From: Mesocentrotus franciscanus
Lineage: Eukaryota; Echinodermata; Echinoidea; Camarodonta; Strongylocentrotidae
Assembly (NCBI GenBank): GCA_037976565.1
Contig: CP137675.1
Location: 31,695,820-31,759,819, forward strand
Reading direction: 5' to 3'
DNA: 64,000 bases
Below, one piece after another: positions 20,113 through 34,000 of the stretch. Both the position numbers and the translations under genes were made by a program. The notes beneath the pieces were generated by a model. It worked only from the letters and a program-made list of their open reading frames with translations. It did not search any database and was not told where the DNA came from. The stretch's first letter is position 1; the number at the start of each line of letters is the position of its first letter.

Positions 20113-20585
20113 ACGATAAAAAATAAGAACTGTAATTTAGCTATTCGACAATAAAAAAAGAACAATCTCGTTGACAGGATAACGTTCGTTATAATCAGGC
20201 GATACATATCAAAGAGGATTATTTAATATCTTCTTTGTATAAATAACACATTACATTATCCTATAGCAGAAATCGTCCGGGGCTAGCTCTTCAGGTGGAA
20301 ATTAGGCTACCCTACATAAAAATCCTTTTAAACGTGCCCCATTACCAGAGTAATCACAAACTGGGCTGATGCTACTCCAGTAACCACCTCGATGAAACCG
20401 TACAACTAAACTCATCTAAGGTAGATATGAAACGTTTTCTAACTCAAACGTTTACAAACCAATAATTGAACGTCCGATTTTAAACCCTCAACTAGTTCAT
20501 AGTTAAAACTAATGTGGTGCACTTCGTAATAATTCTCCATTACTTACTTAATCACTTCTCACTTGATCTCGATTTCAATTACTAA
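20113..20585. other. Intergenic, nothing recognised
   Basis: AT-rich; no gene or repeat family identified. Confidence 0.4.
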
Positions 20586-20609
20586 AGTTAAACCCTCCAC
20601 CCCTCCCTC

Positions 20610-20643
<34 letters not shown>

Positions 20644-20910
20644 TCCTCCCTCCCTTTCCTTATTCCTATATTTCTATCTTTCTTTCCCCTCTTCCTCTTT
20701 TCTACTCTCCCTTCACTCCCATCTCTTCTCTCTATATTTAAATCTATCTGGCTTTTTCTTTATGTCTTTTGCTTAATTTTCTCATTAAAAACAGAATCTC
20801 TTATCTGTATTTCCTTCTCCTTATACAAGTCATGTATCATCTATATCACCGGTTCTCTCTCTCTCTCTCTCTCTCGCTCATTCTCTCCTTTTCCTTCCCA
20901 ATCTCTCTAC
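20586..20910. repeat. Pyrimidine-rich region with CT microsatellites
   Basis: (CT)n at 20604-20641 and 20853-20875, with CCTT-rich sequence between. Confidence 0.9.
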
Positions 20911-22515
20911 CTTATTTTCGTCTATACAATATGTCACAATTTGTGACATCTATACCCTTTTCAAAACTTCGATTAATTAACTTTATTAATTGGTTTTTCA
21001 GAAATGTACGTCATGACATGATAAATATTTTCCCTCAGATGATTATCCAGAGATTAGCTGCAAATGGAAATAAAAGTTTCCACTATCTGATCCTAATATC
21101 TCCCAATAAATATGGAAATCCCTGATTGAGTTTTGGCTGAAATGAAAGTCTCTCTTTTGCATACTAAGATGATTTTTTTACTTTCTTATTTTCTTGTTAC
21201 CCCGCAAACAAGCACAGTCCTCAAACAAGCAATTTCCGCTCTACTTTACCTCCCCGGGAAGTTTGGGTAAATATAGAAACAAGAGATAAACGAGAGAAAA
21301 CATTACTTAGTAAAATAAAGAGTGGCTTTCCTCTACAAATCCGCATTTTATAGGCGCATGTTCATGGTCACATCTTTTTTTTTTGAGAGAGAGAGAGGGG
21401 TGGGGAGGGGGAACGGGGTGGGGGGTGAGGAGAGGTCTTGTAAGTCCCATCTCATATTAGGCGCAGGTGGAGTTCATTACAGCTACAGAGTGTATTTTCA
21501 ATGTTGATACACTGTATTTATTTACCATGATGGCAAACGTTTTTTCAAATTACAAATTTGATTGATGACCCAATTTCATCATTGACTATCTGAATTCTAT
21601 ACGCCCATGCTCCGGTGATTTAGATTGCGTTTTATAATGGGTTTATGTTAGCCAAACGGTTCGGAGAAATTCAGGTTTCAATCATTTATCTTAGCAATTA
21701 TCCTACCGCCTCTGAACTGATAAACTCGAGAGCAAAAGAGCGATATTAACTGAGAAATTTAACTTTGAAAACGTCTTTAATTCTACATTTTGTGTCAATT
21801 TTTTAAACAATGATATTTTCCCTGAAACATTGATCTTTGATGTTTACCATAATACAGTGTAATAGTGAATTCTAAAACAAAAGTCCGAATTTAAATGTGA
21901 AGAGTAACGAATAATGTCAATCTTAGACAATGGAAAATGTTAGACTCTTTAAACCAACATTCATCAGGCAATACATGTTAAAATAGGGAAGGTTAATTTT
22001 GAACCATTGGCCATTTCCTCAAAATAGTAAATCTTTTAACATTGCTCCTCGAATTATATATGAACTTAAATCTCCGATAAAGGAGAATTGGAACACATCG
22101 TAACATTGCTTTATTAATAGTGAAGACAAATCCTGTTTCAGCAAAATATGCATGGCCATGTTAACGTCCTCCTATAGTATTGAAGCTATAGTTTTGCAGA
22201 TCATTTCTCTTTACGCCTCCGCTTTCTGGGCCGCTTGGCGCTGGCGGCACTTTTTTACATTCCCGCCTTTCTTTTTTCATTATCTCCTCTTCTCTTATTC
22301 TATACTCCATCTTGAATTTCCGAGGTGAATCTCGGCTTCTCCACCATTAGGGATATTTTGTGAGTGTAAGCTGATAGTTGTAGGTTTGTAACCTCCGTGT
22401 CATCTTGGGTCCATTATGAAGCTGAAATAAATGGATCAGTCCGATTCGGTTTCATCGAAGGGAAATAAAAACCAAAGGTACCGACGTCAGGTTGAACTAG
22501 AGATACCATGTCATC
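20911..22515. other. Intergenic, nothing gene-like
   Basis: Contains a GAGA/GGGG patch at 21385-21435. No exons or element ends recognised. Confidence 0.4.
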
Positions 22516-22518
22516 TCT

Positions 22519-22554
<36 letters not shown>

Positions 22555-22807
22555 ACAATGTTGACTTTTTATTCTTATTCTTCTCCCTCCCCCTCTCCCT
22601 CCCCCTCTCTCTCCCTCTCTCTCTCACTCTCTATCTCTCTCACACAACAATGTCCTGTTTTCTTCTTCTTCCCCCTCTCTCTCTCTCCCTTTCTCTCATC
22701 AATAATTGTTTTTAATATAATAATATAAACCTACTATTCATTTTATGGGTTGGGTTAGGCAGGTGGAGCATTAGATCTTAGGCGATTTTACTTACATTCC
22801 TATGTGT

Positions 22808-22855
<48 letters not shown>

Positions 22856-23037
22856 AAAACACTATCATATTTTGTTTCCTTCTTCTCTCCCTCCCTCCCC
22901 CCTCTCTCTCCCCCTCCATCTCCCTTCCTCTTATCAATCATTATATACCTACTATGCATGTTATGTATAGGGTAATGCAGGTGAAACATTATACCTTAGG
23001 GGATTGTAGTGTCATTACTTTGTGTTTCCTCTCTCTC

Positions 23038-23087
<50 letters not shown>

Positions 23088-23244
23088 CTTCCTCTCCCTC
23101 TCCCTTCCTCTCATCAATCATTGCTTTCAATATAATATAAACCTACTATTCATGTTATGTATAGGGTAATGCAGGTGAAACATTATACCTTAGGGAATTG
23201 TAATGTCATTACTTTGTGTTCTCTCTCTCTCTCTCTCTCTCTCT
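22516..23244. repeat. Tandem repeat of about 200-bp units carrying CT/CA tracts
   Basis: Three units plus part of a fourth. Each starts with (CT)n with or without (CA)n (22516, 22807, 23027, 23220), continues with CTTCTTCTCCCTCC-like sequence and a (T)CATCAAT block. It then reads AAACCTACTATTCATGTTAT, GGGTAATGCAGGTGAAACAT and ATTACTTTGTGTT before the next CT tract. The later units are nearly identical outside the CT tracts. Confidence 0.85.
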
Positions 23245-26061
23245 GATTTCTCTTTCACCTTAGCGTCATCGCAAGAATTAAACGCGGATTTTACTTCAAG
23301 ATGTGGATGTGTGTCTGCAATCAATATTGAATTTCCTCAATTTGGGTGCTCCTCAATTTTGGTTAAAAAAAGTTAAGGCATTGAGAAAAATGATTTCAAT
23401 GTTGATCGATCAGACCTACCCCCCACCCCATTTCTCTCTCTACCTCTGTCTCTCCGTCTATCTCTCCCTTCCTCTTTCTCTCTCTATCAGTCTATCTATC
23501 AAAAGTATCTGCCTCCTCGCTGCGACGAGATCACTAGCTATTAGCAAGTCTCTATGAAATGCATACGTTCCGATCATTACTGCAAATACTGTGATTTTTC
23601 AAATTGTATACAAATCGAGTAATAATAAATGTTATTTCTTGGTTAAATGCAGTTGACACAGGCAAATAGTAAAAAAATACTTCTTCAAAAATACAAGAAA
23701 CACATAAAAGGTATTATCAATATCGTTAACGCTATTGCAAATAGATTTTGAATACACTAGTCCATGTAGCCATTATACCACTGCTCTGTTTGTAGAAAGC
23801 TATAGAAGGTGGTACGTGTATACAGGGAATTATTTTAAAGGTGAATTTGAAAAAGGAATAGCCACCGGGATCGCCCTGTCTCTTTTCATGAAGAAAATCA
23901 TAACTCAGATATTATTTTTTAAATATAAAACCCTTACGAAAGACCAAAATAGCTCCATTCACGCAGAATCTATTATCCCGTTCGTCGTCACAAATCATAT
24001 TACTGAAGACGATTTGACCTTCAAACCGCTCATTCTCTGAGCGAGTTCATTCAATTTGAAAAGCTGGTTAACTCTCAAAGATCGGAGTCGTGTGTGAATG
24101 ACGTCACATCACTGTGCTGCAGCATGGATCATTAGCAATAATAAAGAAAGGCCAAATAACGTTCTGTTTAATCTACCGCTTTTTTGTTGTTGATTTACGT
24201 TCTGTTTTTCAACTGAGCTTGAGTTGAATTGATTTCTTAACGAGTGAAAATGTAAAATGTTGTTATGCTGTTTTTGAAGGAAGGGATTGTTTAATGTCCC
24301 TTACATGCAAAACAACAATTTGACGTCCGAGAAAGTTTTGTTTTACCTTGGTTTCTTGTTTTAATCATTTAAAAAATACATGCATGCTGCATGCATGAAT
24401 GTGAGTATCTAAAAAATGAAAGCAATCACCTCCCCCAACACACACAGAGACACACTCTGGATACGCTATCGAATTCTGACAGCCACGGAGTGTATCCATC
24501 ATTCATTAACTGTTTAGCCATCATGAGTAGTTGACATTTTTGGAGCCCCCTATCCCTACCCCCTTAATCCCAGATTCGCCACTGAGCTCTGATAGCAACG
24601 AAACGCATTTCTCAATCGTTGTCTGCTAAGCCACCTCGAGAAAATGACACTATTTTCCCGGCCCCCCATCCCCCTTCCCACTCCCCTAGATTATACTGCT
24701 CTGACACTCACGGACTGCATCCATCAATCATAGTTCCTGTACCATAATGAATTGATGACGCTTTTAAAGTCCCTTGAGCCATGTCAAGAGAAGGTCCAGA
24801 ATCCCCTGCTTTCTTTCCATCACGATGAGACCAATAAAAACCACGATGATGCATTCTTTATACTTTTCTTGTTTGGCTAGTTACCCTTTAATTCCCTATT
24901 CCATCTAGACAATACTAAGGCAAACATATTATATACATGTTTCTGATAACGGTTGGATAATCTAAATAGTTTAGAAATGTAATTAGCAAAGTTGATATAT
25001 AGATAGAATAGTGTGCCAGTTATACATTTCAGATATTTAGATATTCAGATATTTAGCATTTCACTGCCCATCTCCAATTCCCAGCACGCCTATGTTTCTA
25101 TGTACATAAGCAATTTGCCATCTCCTACAAAAGAGGTACTGCCCATGAATTTACAGAAAAGCCTATTGTACTTTACTCTTAATTAAACAATAATTTACTC
25201 TGGATAAAACACGAAACAACTCCGTTAGTATCGAAATCATTTTTGAAGGCCGACTCATCATGTCGAATAATGAATCCAACTTTGACTAATGGGTTCATGA
25301 TCAAATCAATAAAAACCTCACCAGAGATAATAATATGAAATTAATATCAACCAGGCCGGCGCGATTCTCGACCAAATTTAATACGATGCCGCAAAGTGTA
25401 CGGTGATACAAGATATTATGCTTTCTCTCACCAGTCCTCTGTTTTTCTTTCTCCCTTGCTCTCTCTCCCATCAAGTATTTCAAGTACATGACGTTTTCTC
25501 CACAACACAACACATTTCATTCATTTCACTTGTCCTGTAATACATCACGTATTTATTGAGTATCCTTGTAATTTAACTCGAGAAATCTTGTCACTATTTG
25601 GCACGATCTAGATGACGATGATGTGTTATCGTGAGTATCCTGGTATACACAATACGACTTCACAAATAAAAGATCAGTCCGTCCTAACTTTGTTTGATTC
25701 AAACTTGATGACTCCCATCAAAAAAACGTTTCAATTGCTTTATAATTTGATCATCTCGTGACAATCTCTTCTTCCGTCAACAACGTGGGGAGAAAAGAAT
25801 GACAATAATGAGGCTTAGATTTCCTGAGTGTGCGTTGACGCACGTTCGTTTCTATTTAAGTGACATCTTAGAGCCAAAAAGAATATAACAATAAACATAT
25901 ACAAACAATATTTCAAGAGATATACAAATATTTAGGAAAATTATGTTTCATATTACTATGAAGTTTTTTATTCTCATATTAGTAACGTTTAGCACCGTAT
26001 TATGACAGCTTTCAAAACACAAAACTGGCTTTTCAAGAGAGAATGGAATAATAGTATAGAG
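23245..26061. other. Intergenic, nothing firmly recognised
   Basis: A CT-rich patch occurs at 23430-23490. Around 24460-24760 two stretches share loosely similar wording (an ATCCATCA block, a C-rich block and a TCTGA.A.C block) and may be an old duplication. No exon found. Confidence 0.35.
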
Positions 26062-26456
26062 ATATCGACTGCTTTAAAGAGGCCTGGCTGTTTTATAGGC
26101 TCAAGAGAACGTGCACATCCTGCCATGACCCCTCGGCGCGCCAGGATGTGCACGTTCTCGAGAGCCAACAGCCAGACCTCGAATATTAAAGCAGTCGATA
26201 TGTCTTTTATATGCAGAAAATCTGAGACACAGTCTGTTTAATCTTCGCTGAAAAAATGACTGAAATTTTCAATCATTTGGGAATCGCAGACAAAAAGCAC
26301 TGTATGGTATCCGCGCTAGCACAAAGACAATTTTAACACGTAAACCAATGGGGATCGCAGTATGAGGGCACTTTTCAAAAGACTATTGGCTGGTAGGCGG
26401 GGCATGGCTAAAATCACGACTCCAATCAGATGGCTAAATTTCCAAAGTGAGGTATA
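26062..26456 (-). mobile_element. Hairpin-bearing element, copy 2
   Basis: Reverse-orientation copy of the 2669-3213 element. The hairpin is at 26062-26201 with GAACGTGCACATCCTG arms. It is followed by the AAAAAGCACTGTATGGT, CCAATGGGGATCGCAGTATG and CCAATCAGATGGCTA blocks. It is shorter than copy 1 because it lacks the internal tandem duplication. Confidence 0.85.
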
Positions 26457-26466
26457 TAAAAAAGAT

Positions 26467-27219
26467 TATATACCTCACTTTAGAAATCTAGCCATCTGAT
26501 TGGTCGAAATTGGAGTCGTGATTTCAAGCCATGCCCCACTCACAGGGAATAGCAATAGCCCACAGGGAATAGTTATAAATTTGTACCCGCATCCTCATCC
26601 TCCTGCGATCCCCATTGGTTTACGTGTTAATTAACTTAGTTTGTGTGGAGCGCGGCATTCCATACATTTTATGTGCGATTAATTTGGTTCTACAAACACA
26701 GCGCAGACGACCGCCGATCTCGATTGTAGCTAGGCCTAGATCTACACGTAATGACGAGATGACGCCCCTTTGGAAATATAGAAATAAACCTGCTCTTTCA
26801 TATGACACCTCATTTTTTTAGTATCGCCTTCAGGATCACAAGCATTAAAGGTTTGAATCTCGATTTGGAAATTTATTTCATTGACCAATTTGGCACGATC
26901 GCGCATGCACGTACAGACTGCATAGGGATATGCGTGCAATCTCAATGGCCAACTAAGCTACCCGGCCCAGTGCAAGTTTATCAACATAGAACCTCGATAG
27001 CGTAAACAAACTTGATTACCATGATTGTATTCTATGACCCTGTTTTCAGTATATAAAAGTTATAATGACTGCTTTAATATTCGAGGCATAGTTGTTGTTT
27101 TTTTGCTCTCGGGGAGGTTACATCGTGCTATCACCCCTCGGCACGCCTCGGGGTGATGGTACGATGTAACCTCCCCTTGAGCAATAAAAAACAACTATGC
27201 CTCTCATAGCAGTCATTAT
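26467..27219 (+). mobile_element. Hairpin-bearing element, copy 3
   Basis: Starts with the CCTCACTTTAGAAATCTAGC block, carries GATTGGTC and CGATCCCCATTGGTTTACGT, and ends in a hairpin at 27062-27219. It keeps the outer ATGACTGCTTTAATATTCGAGG / GCAGTCAT frame but has a different arm sequence (GGGAGGTTACATCGTGCTAT). It lies head to head with copy 2, about 10 bases apart. Confidence 0.8.
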
Positions 27220-29911
27220 TACTATAATATTTCGTTTGATTCAGAAACTTTAACAGTTCATGTATCCCCTAATCTCCTTTTGAAGTGAGATAATTTTATT
27301 TCAATACTCCACTAACATAACTAACGTAGATATAAGGAAACCTTTATAACTTTGAGGTTAACATTTGCTGGTTGTATGTCTTTGCACGTTTTATTCAACC
27401 AACGTTTATTAAGCAGCAAAATCAACAAAAAACGAAAGAGAAAGGCCACCATTCGATGTGAACATGATGGCTCGGATGTCTTTTATTGTATCAGAAGTCT
27501 GTTGTCTATATTGATGTCTTCCGTACTCCGTTTAATTATATACGTATAGATATATTTCAGTCAAACTATTCTGAGTCGAAGCACGTTTTTATTAGATTTG
27601 TGTGTCTCAGGCAGACTCTTATAATAGAACACAATAGCAAAATAAATGTGGATGATATCATAATCATTCAAATGTCATTATCTCATTTGATCTTGAACTT
27701 GAAAACTCGTATTTATAATTCAATCGCTTTGTGAAATTTCACACCTTTCATTTTTTTTAAGGAGATAAACACGATGTTCTTTATGATATCTTGCAATGAA
27801 GCACGTTTAATTTGATTCGACGCGTCTCAGGCAGTATTTAACCTTAGCAACAACAAAAAAAACCCAACAGTAAAACCTAAACGATACGATAAAAAAGTTG
27901 CCATTGAAATTCATAAAATCCCTTATTTTTGATAGCTTAATAAATCATTATATAGGTCAAAGATATATTTTAATCATAGTATTCTTCGTTGATGCACTCT
28001 TCATTTCATCTGACGTGTATCGACCCGGGTGTATCGAGCACATTTTTACGCTATAGAGAAAAATGACATGTTTAAGATACGAAAGCGACTAAAAGGAAAA
28101 TGCTTAATTTGACCTAGAACTTGATAAATCCCAATTTTTATTGCTTTCTAATTCGAATGTCTGGTGAACGTGCTAAAGAATAAGAGCGCATACGAGAGCA
28201 AGTTATACTTAGGTTGTTCCCTATCGAAACACAAAAGTAAAATAGATGGAGAGAGAATGACAGAGAGAAAGAGAGTCTAAAAACAAATAAAAGAAGATGA
28301 CTACATGATAATTTGCTCTATCATGTCTATGGGAATATGGAAATACACTGCACCCTCATTCAGATATTTGTTAATCCCTTCTATTCCATAGACTACTGTA
28401 ACCGCCCCCGCCCCTGACCTTGTGCTACGCCCCTGCTTGTTGTATAGGTGTACTTTGTATAATCCCTCCTTGCAACATAATCATCTTTCGCGTTTAATTT
28501 CTAACCCACGTGCGACCTTTATGTAAGATTCATGGCAAACTCTGAGTGTACGGAAGCAATAACAACTTTAGCAATTGCAAGAGGAAAGTGATAAGGACGG
28601 CTAGATGACTATTCCTGTGCCCATAACGTCTGTTCTAAGAGTCACAGGTCGCAGGGGAAATCAGGTATTATGGAATATTAGATGATTAGATTTAATGTTT
28701 CATAGTATATCATATTTTATTCAGCACTCGAGTGTGTGCACTCTATACCGGGCTTTTGTATCAGCGCCAAAGCACGAGAGAGACCACCGTATTTCATTGT
28801 TTCCCCAACGCTGTTAATATCATGGCCAATATCTCTTATCCAGATGCAATTAGTATATGAATTATGGTAGAACAACTCAACTAGAGTGCACTTATAGTAG
28901 CGTTATGTTTTTCTTGACTCCGACGACCATTCTATGGTTAAGAATCCGTCGGGAATTCCGCACAGTGAAAAGATTTATCGCGAAATCCTCGGTAACTCTC
29001 CTGGCGCCATTTTAAACAGAATTCAACGAGGCATTTTCCTCATTTTGAGGTGAAATCTCATCACTTTTCATCAATCACAGATAATTCAGGCTATATTTAT
29101 ACCTTTCGATTTAAAAGAAATCTGCAATTCAGAACAAAGATGAATTGCAAAAAGGGTTAGCGAATAAACGCCAAGGGGCGAATACCCTTTAAAACGCATC
29201 ATCTGTCAGATGCTGAAGTGAGAAAATGACACCCTACCCAGTTAGGCTGTCTGTCGTTTGAGGAAAGATATTCCTCATTAGCCTATTTGTACTATGTTGC
29301 AATAGGAAATCCCCCAAGCAATTCATCCGTTCCGTTCAGTTGGTAATCCTCTCATTAAATTGTTTATACACCTCGCCATAGGCGCGAATATTTTTTTTCT
29401 TCAGCACGTGCAGTTATAATGTACGCTAGATAAGATTTGAAACAACATATTTACCAGATATAACCAATGAGATCAGAATCCCCTAAAAGACGCGCAAATC
29501 CAGTCAGCGTCTCAACTTACATTTTGATCGTCTACAATACCGAATGTATCAAGTGGAAGGGATCTGGTGTTTTTATGATGCAGAATACTGTTCATTGTTA
29601 TCTAAATCTCTAAGTAACCACAGACACGAAAGCTTTTAATTTACTTTAAGCATGATAAAAGGAGGAATAAGCAACTTTTCTCAGAATTTGTGATTTACAA
29701 AAACCAAACAGGATAACGAATGAGACCACGATCAGTCTGAAGGCCACGTGTGGAGTAGTAGACATCATGAAAAAAAAATGTCTTGTAAGGTACAGGGAAA
29801 TTTAATTTTTCACGTGTTTTAAGGATTATTGACAAATGCGGTTGATTTGAGAGACGTAATTGTATGTATGCTAGCAGCTAGCTAATAAGAGAGTACTTGA
29901 AGACTGGGAAA
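27220..29911. other. Intergenic, nothing recognised
   Basis: AT-rich sequence with two loosely similar segments around 27560-27640 and 27780-27840 (CACGTTT..TT.GATT and CTCAGGCAG). No gene features. Confidence 0.4.
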
Positions 29912-30162
29912 GAGAGAGAGAGGGATATATATATATATATATAAAAGGAAGTGAGAAAAAAAAGGGAAGAAAGAAAAAAAAAGGAAGAGAGAAAGAAAAG
30001 AAGACAGAGGGGAGAAAGAGAGAGAGAAAGAAAGATGAGGGGAGAACGTGAAAAAAATTAAGATAATTTATAGAGAAAGGGAAAGATAAAGAAAGAAAGA
30101 GAGAAAGAGAGAGAAAAAAGAAAGAGAGAGATAGAGAGAAAGAGAAAGATAGATAGATGGTA
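29912..30162. repeat. Purine-rich low-complexity tract
   Basis: GA and GAAA repeats on the + strand, with (TA)n at 29925-29942. Nearly free of pyrimidines over about 200 bases. Confidence 0.9.
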
Positions 30163-30484
30163 TATTTTCGGAGGACAGCGGATATCCTATATTGAACACA
30201 CCAAATCCCGCATCTGTAAACACCTTTCTGTACGCGACCTGCTTCTTCTCTAGTTAGAAAGTTGAGCATGACCGAGTTGAATTTAATTTCTTGAAATTAA
30301 TCATTTTTAGATGTCCCATAGGAATGATAACCCTAATGATGTTTAGGGTAATCTGTGATTACTGCACTGATTGTACTGAAACAAAGTTAATTGTAGACCT
30401 ATACCTTCAGTTGAGCATCTTCATGATTTAGAATCGGTGAAGTCACTGCCAGAGAGTATATGTACAGCGGCGCATTGAGTAGCG

Positions 30485-31040
30485 TTAAAGGGCAATCCAA
30501 CCCTTGTAATACGTTGATTTGTATGAAAGCAGAAAAATAATAGAAACAGAATGGCAAAAGTTTGAAATGAATCGGACCAATAATAAGGAAGTTATGAATG
30601 TTTGAAATATAAGGTCACTAAGTGTATGCGAATCGATTGTGACGTAAGACGTGGATAATTCTCCCATTTGCCGTGTACAAAAATATCACAAATTTCTTTT
30701 TTTCATGTAAGTTCCTTCTCTCTTGGGGCACTACACAAAATATATTATAGCTAGCATATTATTATAGGTCCTCTAAAAAGAATAGACCCTCCTGAGCCAT
30801 GAACTTTTGAAAACTTAAAATTTAGTCATTTTATATGTTGGAACAGATGGCCCGCCCTACATCACATTGACATTACCGCTTCAGCCAATTTGAAGTGCCA
30901 ATACGTATAGTGATTACAACGTTCAAAAATTCATAACTTTCTTACATTTAGTCAGATTAATTGAAATTTTCATCAGTTTGCTTCTCTGATTTTTCTGCTT
31001 TCGTTTAGAGTAGTTGTCTATTTGGGATGGATTTCCCTTC
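30485..31040. mobile_element. TTAA-associated MITE, diverged copy
   Basis: The left end TTAAAGGGCAATCCAACCC and right end GGGATGGATTTCCCTTC are imperfect inverted repeats. Inner arms include GAAGTTATGAATGTTTGAAA and CAAAAATTCATAACTTTC. Organisation and wording match the MITE at 45898-46658. Confidence 0.7.
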
Positions 31041-34000
31041 AGGGTCATGTGTGTTCACTGATACGGAACATGTGCGATTAACGGAGGATATATTGTCCTC
31101 CAAAAGCGTCTATTTCTCTCTCTAACTAGTACACGTTATCGAAACAATTGTGGTGAAATAAAGAGGATGTAACTTACCAGCTTGCTGAACAAAGTCCCGA
31201 GGAATCCAAAGGAGAGACCACGAAATTCAATAGGCTAAAATGTCAAGATGTGAAAGCGGCTAGTCCTTCCTATAAACCAACTCACACCCAAAGGAGTTAC
31301 CTGAAAGATAACCGGGAAAAGGCAATTCATTCGAATGAGTAAATAGTCATACTACATGCTACAATACATTTATGAACAACAGTTAGCAATGCACCAGTAA
31401 TGTATTTCTAACAACAAACACAACAAATACAACTTAAAAGTTAATAGAGGAAACTAAATAATTTGGAATCATCTATGTTCATATCTCATGAAGATGAATG
31501 CCGTTTTAAACATAACACTTTTAAATAATGATTTTCAAAAGTATTCAAGGGGCAGTGTAAATCATTTTATGATACTAAGATAGAGTTAAGCAAGAAATTA
31601 CATCGCGAAAGAGTACAGAAAATAAAATACATTAGTTTTGTTTTTATAAATCTATTCAAAGCGTTGGAAAGGGCGATATTAAGGCCAGATTTCATGTAAT
31701 ACATTGGAATTTGATCTGGTTTGTAAATATAGACATGCTAAAGCATTCATAGAGCTGGTTCTGAACAAAATATGACAAGGATCTCACCGGCAGAATGAAA
31801 GAAAGAGAGTGTGCGTGTGTGTATGTTTGTGCGTGAAAGATATATATTTTTAAAAAAGAGGGAGAGAGAGAGACAGAAATGAGCAGACAGAGAAAAATTG
31901 TGCGATAATATGGCATCGTTATAAGCAATCCAAAATATTTATCAACACGATTCAATGCACCCTCAGGTGAAAGTGCACACTAGAAAGGTTAATCTCATTA
32001 TTTTTGGACTGTTTTCTCCAAATTGATGGATTTAGTTTTGCTAAAGTTTGAAGAGTTTTTGGCATGAACCAATTCATGCCTGTCTTAGCAAATAAACAGG
32101 CTCATCTAAGATGCTAGGCCATAGATAAGCGACTTCAGCTCAAAATTGAATTATTTACTAATTCGTTTAATGCATCTCAAGCATGTGAGTTTAGTGAGTA
32201 GGGGGCGTGCACTGAATGATAAGGACGATGGGGCAGAAGATTAGCCATTGGCAATGAGGGGGGGGGGCACTCACCTAAATCTTTTAGAGAGAGAGAGAGA
32301 GAGTAAGAGAAGGAGAAAAAGAGGAAAGAAAGAGAGATAAAAAAATATATATATCAGGAGAAGATGCATTTTTTTCTCGAGAAAGGTAGTACTGATAGAA
32401 ATGGTTCTCTGACGGAAGGGAATAATACTCGACTTGATGAAGATGATGAGGCTTTTGGTTGAGTTACTGAATACTTTTATAGAGTAGAAACAAAACAAAT
32501 CTGCCTCAGCACCGCTTCTTGGCTCCTTGCTTTAATTCAATTTTGAGCTTCTCCTCATTAACTATATTTTGATATACTTTCTTCAAATCATTATTTTGAT
32601 ATCGCTTTGTATGAAAGCACAGTATACCCTTCATTAAACCTCCTTTCCCCTCCCCGATACAAAGTGCAGAAAGCGAACTGGAGAAAAATAGGCCGCCTAA
32701 AAAATTCTGAGAAGACATCTCATCTGCATTATTCTTTACAACCATGACAACTAACTGACTAAAAACGTGATGGGTTTTGAGAAGAGTCAGTTTTCTATAT
32801 AAACATGATACATGCAGTAATACCTGCATTGCAACCTTAGTGAGCTTAATTTATACTAAGCCTTCATGGCCTTTGAGGCTTTGCACAAGCCATATTGCAA
32901 GTCTACAAGAGTTAATAGGGAGGCGTTATACACCTGCAAGCTTTTTACCTTTACATAGCGCAAGAAACCCCTGCATGAATTTAAACGACATAATTGGCGC
33001 CCAATAACGTCACATGGAGAATAGGTGTACGGTGCTGTCACTCAAGAACACACTTCTGTTTGTTCGAAGGAATTAAGTAACAGTGATCTTATATCCTTCC
33101 TTTCTTTAAACCTGAATCCGCGATTAATATATGGATACATATTGACGCTGCACTATCATAGATTTTTCTTATATTACTAATATCATAAGCCCTCAATCTA
33201 TTAGTAATTGAATACGGAAATCGCAGAAGCAGTTCCATGGTACTAATTTCAGCTTTCCCGGTCGTGCATGTCCTAATTAGACAAGTCACTGCAGTATTCA
33301 ATTTGAAATACCCAACAAAATTGAGATCTGACGACAATTTCCATCCAAAGTGTTGCGACACCTAGATAAACAATGAGAACCACTCCCGAATCTAATACAA
33401 ATATTCATCTTTCATAAATGGAAAAAAGAAGGATTTCAGAATGTTAACCCTCCAGTGCATTTACGAGACGTAATAAGAAATGAAGAAATCGCCAATTTCA
33501 CTTACAATTCAAAAAACGGTATAATCTTTTAACATGGAACATACAAATATTTTTTTCGAGCATTTTGAAGTACATTTATGAACAATTCATGTGCTTCCAT
33601 TTCGTACATGAATATTTGAATGTACCGTTAAAACTAACAATACTAGTATACGTATGGTCTGAGAACGTTGCTTATAACGCTCTGCCCTTCGATAAGCTCA
33701 ATCCTACTATTGTCTTATGACAGGTTCTTATGGGCTAAACATAACATTACGATCTTCTACCGATAAATATGTTTGGAGAACTTGTTTATATACATCTATC
33801 CGTTAGAGTTTCGTCCTCACGGCGGTTAATCATAGGCTGATTTCAAATGTTTGGTAGAAAGGTCTCCCCAGATCAAACGTTCCAAAAGATTTCTAATCCA
33901 TGTTAAGTCTCGTGTGATGAAATGCAAGGCCCGCAGCCTAAACATGAGCTTCGTTACAGAATGTATATGCAAGATATTGTTTACACCATCGGCGTTCCGT

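Noticed and set aside
22516..23244. CRISPR-like array
   Set aside because: Regular spacing comes from a tandem satellite with CT tracts; the sequences between are alike, not unique spacers, and the DNA is eukaryotic.
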